A DNA stretch of 64,000 bases from Arthrobacter stackebrandtii (GTDB taxonomy: Bacteria > Actinomycetota > Actinomycetes > Actinomycetales > Micrococcaceae). Each line of letters starts with the position of its first letter. Position 1 is the first letter of the stretch. The notes under the pieces were generated by a model that had not been told where the DNA came from, searched no databases, and worked only from the letters and a program-made list of their open reading frames with translations. The stretch is from positions 3,472,001 to 3,536,000 of the forward strand of contig NZ_JAGIOI010000001.1 in assembly GCF_017876675.1 (NCBI RefSeq), written 5' to 3'. Below, in pieces: positions 9,596 through 16,893 of this stretch. A program made the translations under genes and the position numbers.

Positions 9596-11042
9596 GGCTC
9601 TTCAGATTTGAGGGTGTAGTTTTGGTCTGAATCCGCCGGATTCCAGCAATGCCCGGGCGACATAGTTGGTGAGATTGCGGAAGCCGAGGGCAGATCCGCG
9701 GAGGTGTTCCAAACGGCCATTGATCGCTTCAGTTGGGCCATTGGAGGTTCTTGGGTGGTCGAAGTATGCGAGGATGTCGGCTGCCCTGCGTTTGAGTGTT
9801 CCGCCCATCTTTTTCAACTCTTTCAGCGCGGCCGGAACGCCGGTACTGAGGGAGTCAATGAGTGCCTGCATGAGCTTCTTGCCCTGGACCGGGTCTTTCT
9901 CCCGGTAGGCGGAGATCATGCGTTGATATGCGCCCCATGTTGCTTCGACCTCGACATGCTTCTCGTCGGCGAAGAGGTCAATGATGCGTTGCTGTTGCTT
10001 CTCGGTCAGCAGCCCGTCCCCGGTATGTAGCGTCAGCCGGGCTTTGTAGAGTGGGTCTCCGGCCCGTCCACGGTGTCCGCACGTGTCCTGCTGTACCCGG
10101 CGCCGGCAGTCATCGAGCGCGTCCCCGGCAAGACGGACTACGTGGAACGGGTCCATGACCGCAACAGCTTCGGGGAGCTCTTCGGCGGTGGCACTTTTGA
10201 AGCCGGAGAACCCGTCCATGGCCACGACTTCCACCCCGTCCCGCCACTGCTGCGGGCGAGCCTGTAACCATGTAGCGAAGACCTGTTTGGAGCGGCCCTC
10301 GACCATGTCCAACAGCCGGGAAGGGCCCGTCTTGTCACGGGCCGGGGTGAGGTCGATGATGACGGTGACGTACTTGTCCCCGCGCCTGGTGTGGCGCCAG
10401 ACATGCTCGTCAACACCGATGATCTTGACCCCGTCGAAGCGGGTGGGGTCATTGATCAGGACCCGTCGCCCTTCGGCCAACACGGCCTTGTTCGCGGTAT
10501 TCCAAGACACGCCCAGCCCCTCGGCGACACGGGCAACAGTGAGGTGCTGACAAACAATGCCTTCAAGCGCCCACACCAGGCCGCGTCGGGAGAGCTTTGA
10601 CCGTGGCTCAGCGGCTTCAGCGGTGTCTTGCCTCCAGACATGACCGCACTCGGTGCACTTGTAGCGGCGGATCCGCACGAGCAAAGTCGTTGGTCGCCAG
10701 CCGAAGGGTTCATGGCCGAGTTCCCGCGTCACGGTGTCCCTCGGAATACCTTGGCTCCCGCACTTGTGGCACCACTCGTCCGTAGAAGCCACCTGGCAGG
10801 CAATCACGGCACGATCCGGGGCAAGGAACTGTCCGGTCGCTTGCAAACCAAGGCCGTCAAGACGGCAGAAAGTAGTCAGGTCAGGGCATTGGAAGGTAGC
10901 GTTAAACACGAGGGCCTTGCTGTAGAAAACGAGATCTAGACAATCTGATTCTCTACCAAGGCCCTCACCTATCCCGAACCAACTTCCCCGCCCCGGCTCT
11001 CACGCGCACCAACCCCGACTACACCCTGCATTCGGAAGAGCC
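9596..11042. mobile_element. ISL3-family insertion sequence
   Basis: The 1447-bp element is bounded by imperfect inverted repeats of about 25 bp (left GGCTCTTCAGATTTGAGGG; right end reads GGCTCTTCCGAATGCAGGG on the other strand). It encloses one transposase. Flanking octamers AGAAATCC and TGAAATTC agree at six of eight positions, a possible worn target duplication. It sits just outside the left end of the tRNA-Arg integrated element. Confidence 0.8.
9602..10909 (-). CDS. ISL3-family transposase
   Basis: The 435-residue transposase has an N-terminal zinc-binding region (CHKC at about residue 48, then RRYKCTECGHVWRQD), a helix-turn-helix (VARVAEGLGVSWNTANKAV) and a DDE catalytic domain. The catalytic residues are likely in IGVDEHVWR, VAMDGFSGF and the Glu in TSNGPTEAINGRLE. 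Length and motif order fit ISL3 elements. It starts at GTG 10909 and appears intact. Confidence 0.92.
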   Translation of the reverse strand: MFNATFQCPDLTTFCRLDGLGLQATGQFLAPDRAVIACQVASTDEWCHKCGSQGIPRDTVTRELGHEPFGWRPTTLLVRIRRYKCTECGHVWRQDTAEAAEPRSKLSRRGLVWALEGIVCQHLTVARVAEGLGVSWNTANKAVLAEGRRVLINDPTRFDGVKIIGVDEHVWRHTRRGDKYVTVIIDLTPARDKTGPSRLLDMVEGRSKQVFATWLQARPQQWRDGVEVVAMDGFSGFKSATAEELPEAVAVMDPFHVVRLAGDALDDCRRRVQQDTCGHRGRAGDPLYKARLTLHTGDGLLTEKQQQRIIDLFADEKHVEVEATWGAYQRMISAYREKDPVQGKKLMQALIDSLSTGVPAALKELKKMGGTLKRRAADILAYFDHPRTSNGPTEAINGRLEHLRGSALGFRNLTNYVARALLESGGFRPKLHPQI

Positions 11043-11101
11043 TGAAATTCTGCTGAATTAGATGAGTAAAAGATGACCTGGGCCGTTTTTGGCCTTAATC
11101 G

Positions 11102-11136
11102 CCCCTGACCTGCGGATCATATCCGCAGGTCAGGGC
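11102..11136 (-). terminator. hairpin downstream of the displaced tRNA-Arg 3' end
   Basis: An inverted repeat with 13-bp arms (CCCTGACCTGCGG ... CCGCAGGTCAGGG) lies just beyond the tRNA 3'-end remnant. A related hairpin occurs next to the intact tRNA at 42694-42725. It probably terminated tRNA-Arg transcription before the element inserted. Confidence 0.5.
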
Positions 11137-11139
11137 CAC

Positions 11140-11181
11140 TTTTTGGTGCCCCGGGCGGGAATTGAACCCACGACCAAGAGA
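11140..11181 (-). repeat. left attachment site (attL): 42-bp copy of the tRNA-Arg 3' half
   Basis: These 42 bases are identical to 42730-42771, which form the 3' part of the intact tRNA-Arg gene from the anticodon stem through CCA. An isolated tRNA 3' end with no 5' half is the usual mark of tyrosine-recombinase integration into a tRNA gene. Imperfect similarity to the right end continues leftward to about 11064. Confidence 0.85.
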
Positions 11182-11597
11182 GTCTCCCCGTCAGGATTTT
11201 AGTGGGCCTGGATACTTGCCATAATCTGCGTGTTTCCGGGCAAATTCGACGTTTCCGAAGGCCCGGGCATGTCGTGACTTGCCGTAGTTTCTGGTCGAAA
11301 AGGGGGAGTAAAAGGGGAGTGGATGCTTTTCGCTCCCGGTACTCTTTTGGCTTGGGCGCCCAAGACCGAAATAACAGGCTTGCTGCAGCTTGCTATGGAG
11401 AAGCGTTTGCCCTCAACTTCTCTCACCATTTTACGCCTCAGGCGTGGATCCAGTGGATGCCCTTTCTTCGACATTGCGAAACGCCCGTCGAGGCTGCTCG
11501 CGGGCGATCTAGTGGTATTTGTTGGACCAGATTGGCGGTTCGCTACCGGATGGGAACAGTAGCCGGACTCACGGTTCGTGACCTTTTACCTTGTGGC
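11182..11597. other. no gene seen
   Basis: This is 416 bases just inside the left attachment site. Only short frames without family resemblance or a ribosome binding site are present. The region may hold integrase arm sites, but no clear iterated motif was recognised. Confidence 0.4.
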
Positions 11598-12164
11598 TTA
11601 GGGTTTCTGGCGGCCGGACCAGAATTCCATCAGCAGCTTTTGTCCCTGTTGCTCTGATATTTTGGAGATCTCGTTCTGGCTGAGATTGAGTTGCTCGCGG
11701 AGGGCAGCCTGAAGCCAATCCGGCAGAGAAGACTCCTGTGTGGGTTCCGCGGCGGCTTCAACGGATTCATAGAGACGACCCATTTGGGTAATGACGTCCT
11801 TGAGCGGTTGGAGTTTGGGGTCATCGCCTATTCGTGCGACGCGGGCCTTGAGCTCCTCGTAGACTTCGCTGTCGGATCGGACGCCCACGGCCCATACTTC
11901 GGAGATATCAAGGACCGGCGTGCCGTCGGTGTCCTCGGTGACTCGCCAGACAATGCGCCAATGCCGGTCTCCCACCACCAGTTTGCGGAATCCGATCAAG
12001 GCGCCCAGCAGAGGCTCGCCGGCATTTGGCGACCGCTCCAGGAGCAGCATCTTCTTGAATACCGTACGGACAGCGTGGGGGTCTTTTTTGCCGAGTCGGT
12101 GAAGGTCGGCAACGGCATCCTCAGTGAGTCGAACCACGCAAACGCGCTTCAGATGCGAGGTCAC
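11598..12164 (-). CDS. RelE/ParE-like toxin with C-terminal extension
   Basis: The first ~95 residues look like a RelE/ParE-fold toxin: LTEDAVADLHRLGKKDPHAV, then LLLERSPNAGEPL, GFRKLVVGDRHWRIVWRV and the DISEVWAVGVRSDSEVYEEL end. The remaining ~90 residues are a charged helical extension (DVITQMGRLYESVEAAAEP onward) not usual for the family, whose members are about 90-100 residues. It starts at GTG, overlapping the antitoxin stop by four bases (GTGA), so the pair is co-translated. RelE-type toxins cleave ribosome-bound mRNA and ParE types poison gyrase; which applies here cannot be told. Confidence 0.75.
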   Translation of the reverse strand: MTSHLKRVCVVRLTEDAVADLHRLGKKDPHAVRTVFKKMLLLERSPNAGEPLLGALIGFRKLVVGDRHWRIVWRVTEDTDGTPVLDISEVWAVGVRSDSEVYEELKARVARIGDDPKLQPLKDVITQMGRLYESVEAAAEPTQESSLPDWLQAALREQLNLSQNEISKISEQQGQKLLMEFWSGRQKP

Positions 12165-12469
12165 GCTCGTCCTGCAGAGATGTCGGCAGCAATCTCAGCT
12201 TCCAGCTCAGCACGAGTGAAACCGAAGAATTCCATGGCCTGATCTAGGTCGGTGCGGACCCCAGAGTCGGTTGCGAAACGGGCCATGACGAGCGCCGCAT
12301 CGCGAAGAGTGTCACGATCACGCCTCAGGCCGGCGATTTCCTCAGCGGAAACAACTTCGGCAACGACCCGGCCATGGCGGGACAGGGGAACATCGTTTCC
12401 GGCTTCAGCCGAAGCAACGAGCGAGGAAAGGCCGGCACGGGATGCTTCTGTGATGGTCATGGTGGTCAT
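12161..12469 (-). CDS. Phd/YefM-like antitoxin
   Basis: The 102-residue protein opens with MTTMTITEASRAGLSSLV and continues EAGNDVPLSRHGRVVAEVVS, the DNA-binding dimer fold of Phd/YefM antitoxins. An acidic helical C-terminus that should bind the toxin follows. ATG 12469 is chosen over the upstream TTG because the -10 element lies only six bases before it, giving a leaderless message. It precedes and overlaps the toxin gene, the normal order, and should repress its own promoter. Confidence 0.8.
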   Translation of the reverse strand: MTTMTITEASRAGLSSLVASAEAGNDVPLSRHGRVVAEVVSAEEIAGLRRDRDTLRDAALVMARFATDSGVRTDLDQAMEFFGFTRAELEAEIAADISAGRA

Positions 12470-12475
12470 ACGCAA

Positions 12476-12504
12476 ACTATACAGATTTCTTTGTAGATTC
12501 TCAA
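12476..12504 (-). promoter_or_regulatory. promoter of the toxin-antitoxin operon, leaderless
   Basis: Reading the minus strand, TTGAGA (12504-12499) and TATAGT (12481-12476) are separated by 17 bases, close to the housekeeping consensus. The antitoxin ATG lies six bases beyond the -10, so transcription probably starts at or next to the A of ATG. A loose dyad between the two boxes (CTACAAAG / CTATACAG) could be the autoregulatory operator. Confidence 0.55.
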
Positions 12505-12678
12505 TGGGTCGCTTGCAACCGTAACTGGAGTGTGGTTAGCGTCGATCGGGAATGGCTTTCATTCGATGTGCAAGTTTGCCGAACTGACCGATGGATCACT
12601 GTGGACCACAACGGCTTTGACGTCTCGCATGGGCAACCTATATCGGTCATAATTCTTGAGCGCTGCTACGGTTTGGGC

Positions 12679-13359
12679 ATGACTCACGACCCCGTCGATG
12701 ACACCGTTCTCAATTTCGATGACACCCTGTTCGGGATTCGTCCAAACCCTAGCTACAGAGATTTGATGCGAATCGACAAGTTCGTTGAAGATCTGGGCTA
12801 CCGGATGCCGATGCTGGACCGGGGCTACTCCCTCGAAGAGGTGAAAGAGAAGTTGCGCACAGAGGGTCCCAGCGCTTTCTTGAATCTGATGTGGGTTCAG
12901 GAAGATATTTCTCCGAAGGCACCGCCTAACGAGGCTTGGATGTTCGTGGCCAAGCGGCTGGCAAAGCTTGGTCCATCGAATGACTTGATCATTATTGACC
13001 CGTATCTGTTCCCGAAGACGCCTAGCCTGGGGGTAGAAGGTTACGCGAAATACCTTGCAGAGCTGATTTCACCTGTACTTACGCCGGTGGCAACAGTTAC
13101 GTCCGTAGTCAATAAGGTGACGAGCGAGGACGTCATGAAAGCTGTGCAAGCAGAATTGGCCGTACTCAAGCCAGGTGTGTCGTGGTCGGTCAAAAAGACG
13201 GAACACTTCCATGACCGTTTCTGGATCACGGATCGGTCAAAGGGGGTCGTGGTGGGCGCATCCCTGAACGGCCTTGGCTCTCGTGTCTTCTTTATCGATG
13301 CCCTGAAGGCTGCCGACGTAGGGTCAGTTGTAGGTGAGCTCAGAGCTCTAGGACTCTAG
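12679..13359 (+). CDS. PLD-like protein, possible defence effector
   Basis: I do not recognise a named family with certainty. The C-terminal half has IIIDPYLFPKTPS, KKTEHFHDRFWI and VVVGASLNGLGSRVFFID. The last two resemble the His-x-Asp-Arg-x-Trp and G-Ser-Leu-Asn-Gly motifs of phospholipase-D-like domains in uncharacterised bacterial proteins. The open frame reaches back to 12532, but the first 49 codons look unlike protein. ATG 12679 follows a possible promoter (TTGACG at 12617, TATATC at 12639). It is divergent from the toxin-antitoxin operon. A nuclease or phosphodiesterase role is inference only. Confidence 0.55.
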   Translation: MTHDPVDDTVLNFDDTLFGIRPNPSYRDLMRIDKFVEDLGYRMPMLDRGYSLEEVKEKLRTEGPSAFLNLMWVQEDISPKAPPNEAWMFVAKRLAKLGPSNDLIIIDPYLFPKTPSLGVEGYAKYLAELISPVLTPVATVTSVVNKVTSEDVMKAVQAELAVLKPGVSWSVKKTEHFHDRFWITDRSKGVVVGASLNGLGSRVFFIDALKAADVGSVVGELRALGL

Positions 13360-13516
13360 GAATAAGCCTGCAGCAACCGTGGCCATCTTGCTGCACTCGT
13401 GTTGGAGGCCCAGCGTACGTGCCAGCAGTTGTCGCCATAGCCCAATGCTTCGCTGACCTGGATGCCGGTGAACATGAGCAGGCCAAACCGGGTTCCCTTG
13501 CGACCGACGATTCGGC
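13356..13516 (-). pseudogene. tyrosine recombinase fragment cut off by IS701-type insertion
   Basis: The minus-strand frame contains GTRFGLLMFTGIQVSEALGY, which resembles the box around the catalytic Arg of tyrosine recombinases (LLLxTGLRxSEAL). The Arg is replaced by Gln here. The fragment is interrupted by the insertion at 13521. It is probably a relic of an earlier integrase. Confidence 0.35.
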
Positions 13517-13520
13517 CTAA

Positions 13521-14927
13521 TACTACAGTCGCGTTTATTTTTGTCCGTGTCGGCGGTTTAATCGGACTTTGGCCCGGAATCCTGTTAATCATGATGGGTG
13601 AGCGATGATATTTGGGTGGCAGAGATACAGGAATGGGCTGATGGCCTGGAGGAAATCCGTGAGTTGATCGGGGATCAGTTTGCGCGTACTGAGCCGCGGA
13701 ATAACGCGGTTAGTTACATTCGGGGGCTGCTTTCGGATGAGGAGCGGAAGAACTCTTGGACGCTGTCCGAGCGCGCTGGGCAGGGCACGCCGGATGGGAT
13801 GCAGCGGCTACTCTCGACGACCGATTGGGACCCGGATAAGGTCCGTGATGCTTTGTTCGGCTACGTGAAAAAGCACCTCGGTGATCCAGAAGGCATTTTG
13901 GCGATTGATGAGACCGGTTTCCTGAAAAAGGGGACGGCTTCTGCCGGGGTGGCCCGCCAGTACTCGGGCACCGCCGGGAGGGTGGAAAACTGCCAGATCG
14001 GGGTGTTCCTGAGCTACGCTTCACCGGCGGGGCGCACGTTCCTGGATCGGGAGCTTTACCTGCCCAAGGCCTGGATCGAGGACGAGGCCCGGTGCAAGCG
14101 CGCTGGCATCCCGGAAGAGCGGGAAATGGCCACCAAGCCGGTGCTGGCCGGGGACATGATTGAACGTGCCCTGGACGCTGGAATCCAGGCCGAATGGACC
14201 ACCGGGGACGCCGTCTACGGCCAACACACAGGGCTGCGCCGCCGACTCGAGGCCCGGGGCATGCACTACGTCATGGCGGTACCTATGAACCAACACGCCA
14301 TCGCCCGGGCGCGTGGTTCAGTGGGCGGGGACGGCCGTGCCGATGAGCTCTTCGCTGCCCTAGACAGGCGTGCCTGGCGCACCCGAACCGCCGGGACCGG
14401 GACCAAGGGTGAACGGCTCTACGCCTGGGCCAGGATCCGCATTAACGGCCCTGCCGAAACCGGCGAGCATTGGCTGCTGGCCCGCCGCTCCCTGAAAGAC
14501 CCGACCGACCTGGCGTACTTCATTTGCCACACCCCCGAGAACGTCACCTTGATCGAGCTGGCCCGAGTCGCCGGGGCCCGCTGGGCCATCGAGGAAACCT
14601 TCCAAACCTCCAAGGGCGAAACTGGACTCGATCACTACCAGGTGCGCCAATACACCGGCTGGTACAGGCACATCACCCTCTCCATGTTCGCCCACGCATT
14701 CCTGAGCGTCATCCGCTCTAAAAAGGGGGCCCGCACCCAGGCTCCGAGCACTTGGTAAGACTCTCCCTGCCAGAAATCAGGCACCTCATCACCCGCATCA
14801 TCTGGCATCGGGAACCGGACCCACACCACGTGATCCGCTGGTCACTTTGGCGACGACGACACCAATACCGCGCCCAACAATGCCACTACAAAGCCCGCGG
14901 CCACACCCCACAAACGCGACTGTAGTA
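13521..14927. mobile_element. IS701-family insertion sequence
   Basis: The ends are perfect 16-bp inverted repeats, TACTACAGTCGCGTTT and its complement at 14912-14927. They are flanked by CTAA on both sides (13517-13520 and 14928-14931), matching the four-base YTAR duplication known for this family. The 1407-bp length and single transposase fit. Confidence 0.9.
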
Positions 14928-14938
14928 CTAAGCTCGAC
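13598..14938 (+). pseudogene. IS701-family transposase with C-terminal frameshift
   Basis: The main frame gives 386 residues with the typical opening (EIRELIGDQFARTEPRNNAV), LLSDEERKNSWTLSE, the first catalytic Asp in LAIDETGFLKKG, RQYSGTAGR, the second Asp in WTTGDAVYGQ and the Glu in RWAIEETFQTSKGE. It stops at 14758. The family C-terminus then continues in another frame, from EHLVRLSLPEIRHLI to its stop just inside the right terminal repeat. One missing C at 14744-14745 would explain the break. Whether the shortened protein works is unknown. Confidence 0.82.
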
Positions 14939-15386
14939 AGGAGAATAGCCGCATATTCTGACCCAGCCCAGCCCAGCCCAGCCCAGCCCAGCCCGCTGCG
15001 CGCAAGGTGCAGTTAGTCCGTAGTAGAGGGCAGATCCAGCCGGAAATATCTAGCCTGCTCGCGAGCTGTGGATATTGGATCATCAGTCACACTGCTCTTA
15101 CCTGACCCATAGACACCAGAAATCCCCCAAATACACCAAGTCACCGTCGACAACCAGCGTTTCAAGTGCGACCGCGGTTGATTTCATCGCGGCAGTCCCG
15201 CTGGTCGGCCCACGCATGGTTTTGACTCACGTGGTCATGAAGAGCTGTACGTCGCCCAGCACGCCCCATTATTCGACGGAGCGTGCCCTGTGCAGGCCAA
15301 TTTCATGCGCCATCGCCACTTCCCGTTATGGCTCAGCCCTAGAGGTGAAACCTCTCGCACTGTTGAAGTTGAGATCATCTCTGCTG
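14932..15386. other. no gene seen
   Basis: This is 455 bases between the IS701 element and the next minus-strand gene. It contains a short tandem repeat (see 14964) and only weak short frames. Confidence 0.4.
14964..14993. repeat. tandem CAGCC repeat, six units
   Basis: Six perfect copies of the pentamer CAGCC lie in the non-coding stretch right of the IS701 element. This is a likely slippage-prone site; no function is visible. Confidence 0.8.
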
Positions 15387-16214
15387 CTAGCGGTCATTCC
15401 TTGCCAGCGCGGGGTCTTGGGCTAGAGCTACCAGTCCTTCGGCGTAGTCTTGGGCCGCCAGGCACATGGCCTTCAGTCGGTTGTCCAGTGATCCCCAAGG
15501 CCGGCACGGGCGCCCAGTCGTTGGATGGGGTACTTGTTCGATTTCCAGTACGTCTAGGTCAAATTCGAAGTCCAGATCGAGTATCTCTGGAGTCAATTCC
15601 GATTGTCCAATCTTAGTAAAGGTGACTACGATGCTGTCGTCTTTGAGCGGTCCCGTGTTCACTATGAGGTCGCGGATGATTGTCTTGTCGTAGGTTCCTT
15701 TCACCTTTTCCGGCCACATCGCGAGTTCGTGCGGGACCCGGTGTCGGTCAATGCGCGCAAGATCGTGGAGGATCCGAAGACAGTTCCACTCGGGACTGTC
15801 GGCTTGGAAAGGTTGAATCCGGTGGAGGGACTCGATGAGATGCGGCGAAAGGTGTTTCAATCGTTTGGCATTGGCAGCCCATTCTTTGGGTGTGAGTGCA
15901 ATTGGCCACTGGAGTTGCGTCCCATTTGGCGGTGGGTTCTCTCCCGAATCGATGATCGCCACAGCGTAGAGGCAGTTGTCCAATCCGGCGCGCAGGTTGT
16001 GTAATGCTTCGCCAAGGAGGATGGGCAGGTCGTCGGGTAAAGGCTCTTGTCGCTCAACTCGAATCTTCCCTAGGCCTTGCGAATCGATACTGACCTGAAT
16101 TTTCGATGGTCGACGTTTAACGTAGTCATCCAAAACTACTGCAAATTCATTGATATTGTCGTGGGCGCGACGGATTCGTGCGCGCGCCATTGCAAGCTCA
16201 CGTATTGCCTTCAA
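15387..16214 (-). CDS. conserved-looking hypothetical protein
   Basis: I do not recognise this 275-residue protein. It has no membrane helices or signal peptide. It contains ILLGEALHNLRAGLDNCLYA, a helical segment seen in uncharacterised bacterial proteins, and a charged, Asp/Glu-rich stretch near residue 225 (ILDLDFEFDLDVLEIEQV). The upstream start has a weak GAGAGA ribosome site. It lies alone on the minus strand between the IS701 element and the STAND gene, so a cargo role in the element is likely but undefined. Confidence 0.6.
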   Translation of the reverse strand: MKAIRELAMARARIRRAHDNINEFAVVLDDYVKRRPSKIQVSIDSQGLGKIRVERQEPLPDDLPILLGEALHNLRAGLDNCLYAVAIIDSGENPPPNGTQLQWPIALTPKEWAANAKRLKHLSPHLIESLHRIQPFQADSPEWNCLRILHDLARIDRHRVPHELAMWPEKVKGTYDKTIIRDLIVNTGPLKDDSIVVTFTKIGQSELTPEILDLDFEFDLDVLEIEQVPHPTTGRPCRPWGSLDNRLKAMCLAAQDYAEGLVALAQDPALARNDR

Positions 16215-16893
16215 GAATCTCTCCTACTGGCTAGGTTCGATCGCTATGTCCACCTTTAGGAGGCGTGTATCCAACGCGCCCGAATATTATTTAGAGGCCG
16301 GGCTGGCGCCTCCAATTTCCTATGTTGGTGCTCATGGCACCGTCTCCGGACGGCTCCTGCCTGCTTAGCCGCTCTACTCCCGCGCTAGGACAGCGATCCA
16401 TGATGATATTAGGCCAGACTGCGCCGTGACTTACTATCCTTCGTCATTGATTGGTGACGAGGGCAAACATAGTCCGGTGACGGAAGACCGTCTCTCCTGA
16501 GATCTGGAGGAGCCGGAGGAGGCCTTCTCCTCCGGACAACAGACCTTCGCCGTCCGGCGAGGCTCAAATCGTGGCACCACGACAGAACCTGTTGGCGCAA
16601 GCCAGTCGTAATACGTCACTCGGCGACCATAATATTACGAAAACTGGTCGCGTCGTCGATGATCTTGGGCGACCAGCCGGGTAGGTTGGGAAGAGGGTTA
16701 AGCCATGCTCCCAAAGGCGTTACGCAATACAAAAGGTTATGAGCTCAACTGTTCAGTGTCGGAGCAACGGGGACGGCGGATGCATAGAAGATCCGCGCTT
16801 GCAGCACGTACGGCAATCCCTAGCCAACGATGAAGTTCCTTGCTTGACTAATCGATTTTCTAGGCAAAGTATCTAGTTCGAAGGATATATACA
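16215..16893. other. long A+T-richer intergenic region upstream of the STAND gene
   Basis: This is 679 bases with only short, unconvincing frames. Its right end holds the likely promoter and ribosome site of the next gene. The rest may be remnant DNA or an untranslated regulator; no RNA family was recognised. Confidence 0.4.
16844..16872 (+). promoter_or_regulatory. candidate promoter of the STAND gene
   Basis: TTGACT at 16844 is a near-consensus -35. Seventeen bases further is AAGTAT, a weak -10. GAAGGA at 16880 lies 8 bases before ATG 16894. The -10 is poor, so the gene may be weakly or conditionally expressed. Confidence 0.35.

Noticed and set aside
14964-14993. Possible CRISPR-like or VNTR array
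   Set aside because: It is a simple pentamer run with no spacers. No cas genes are in the window.
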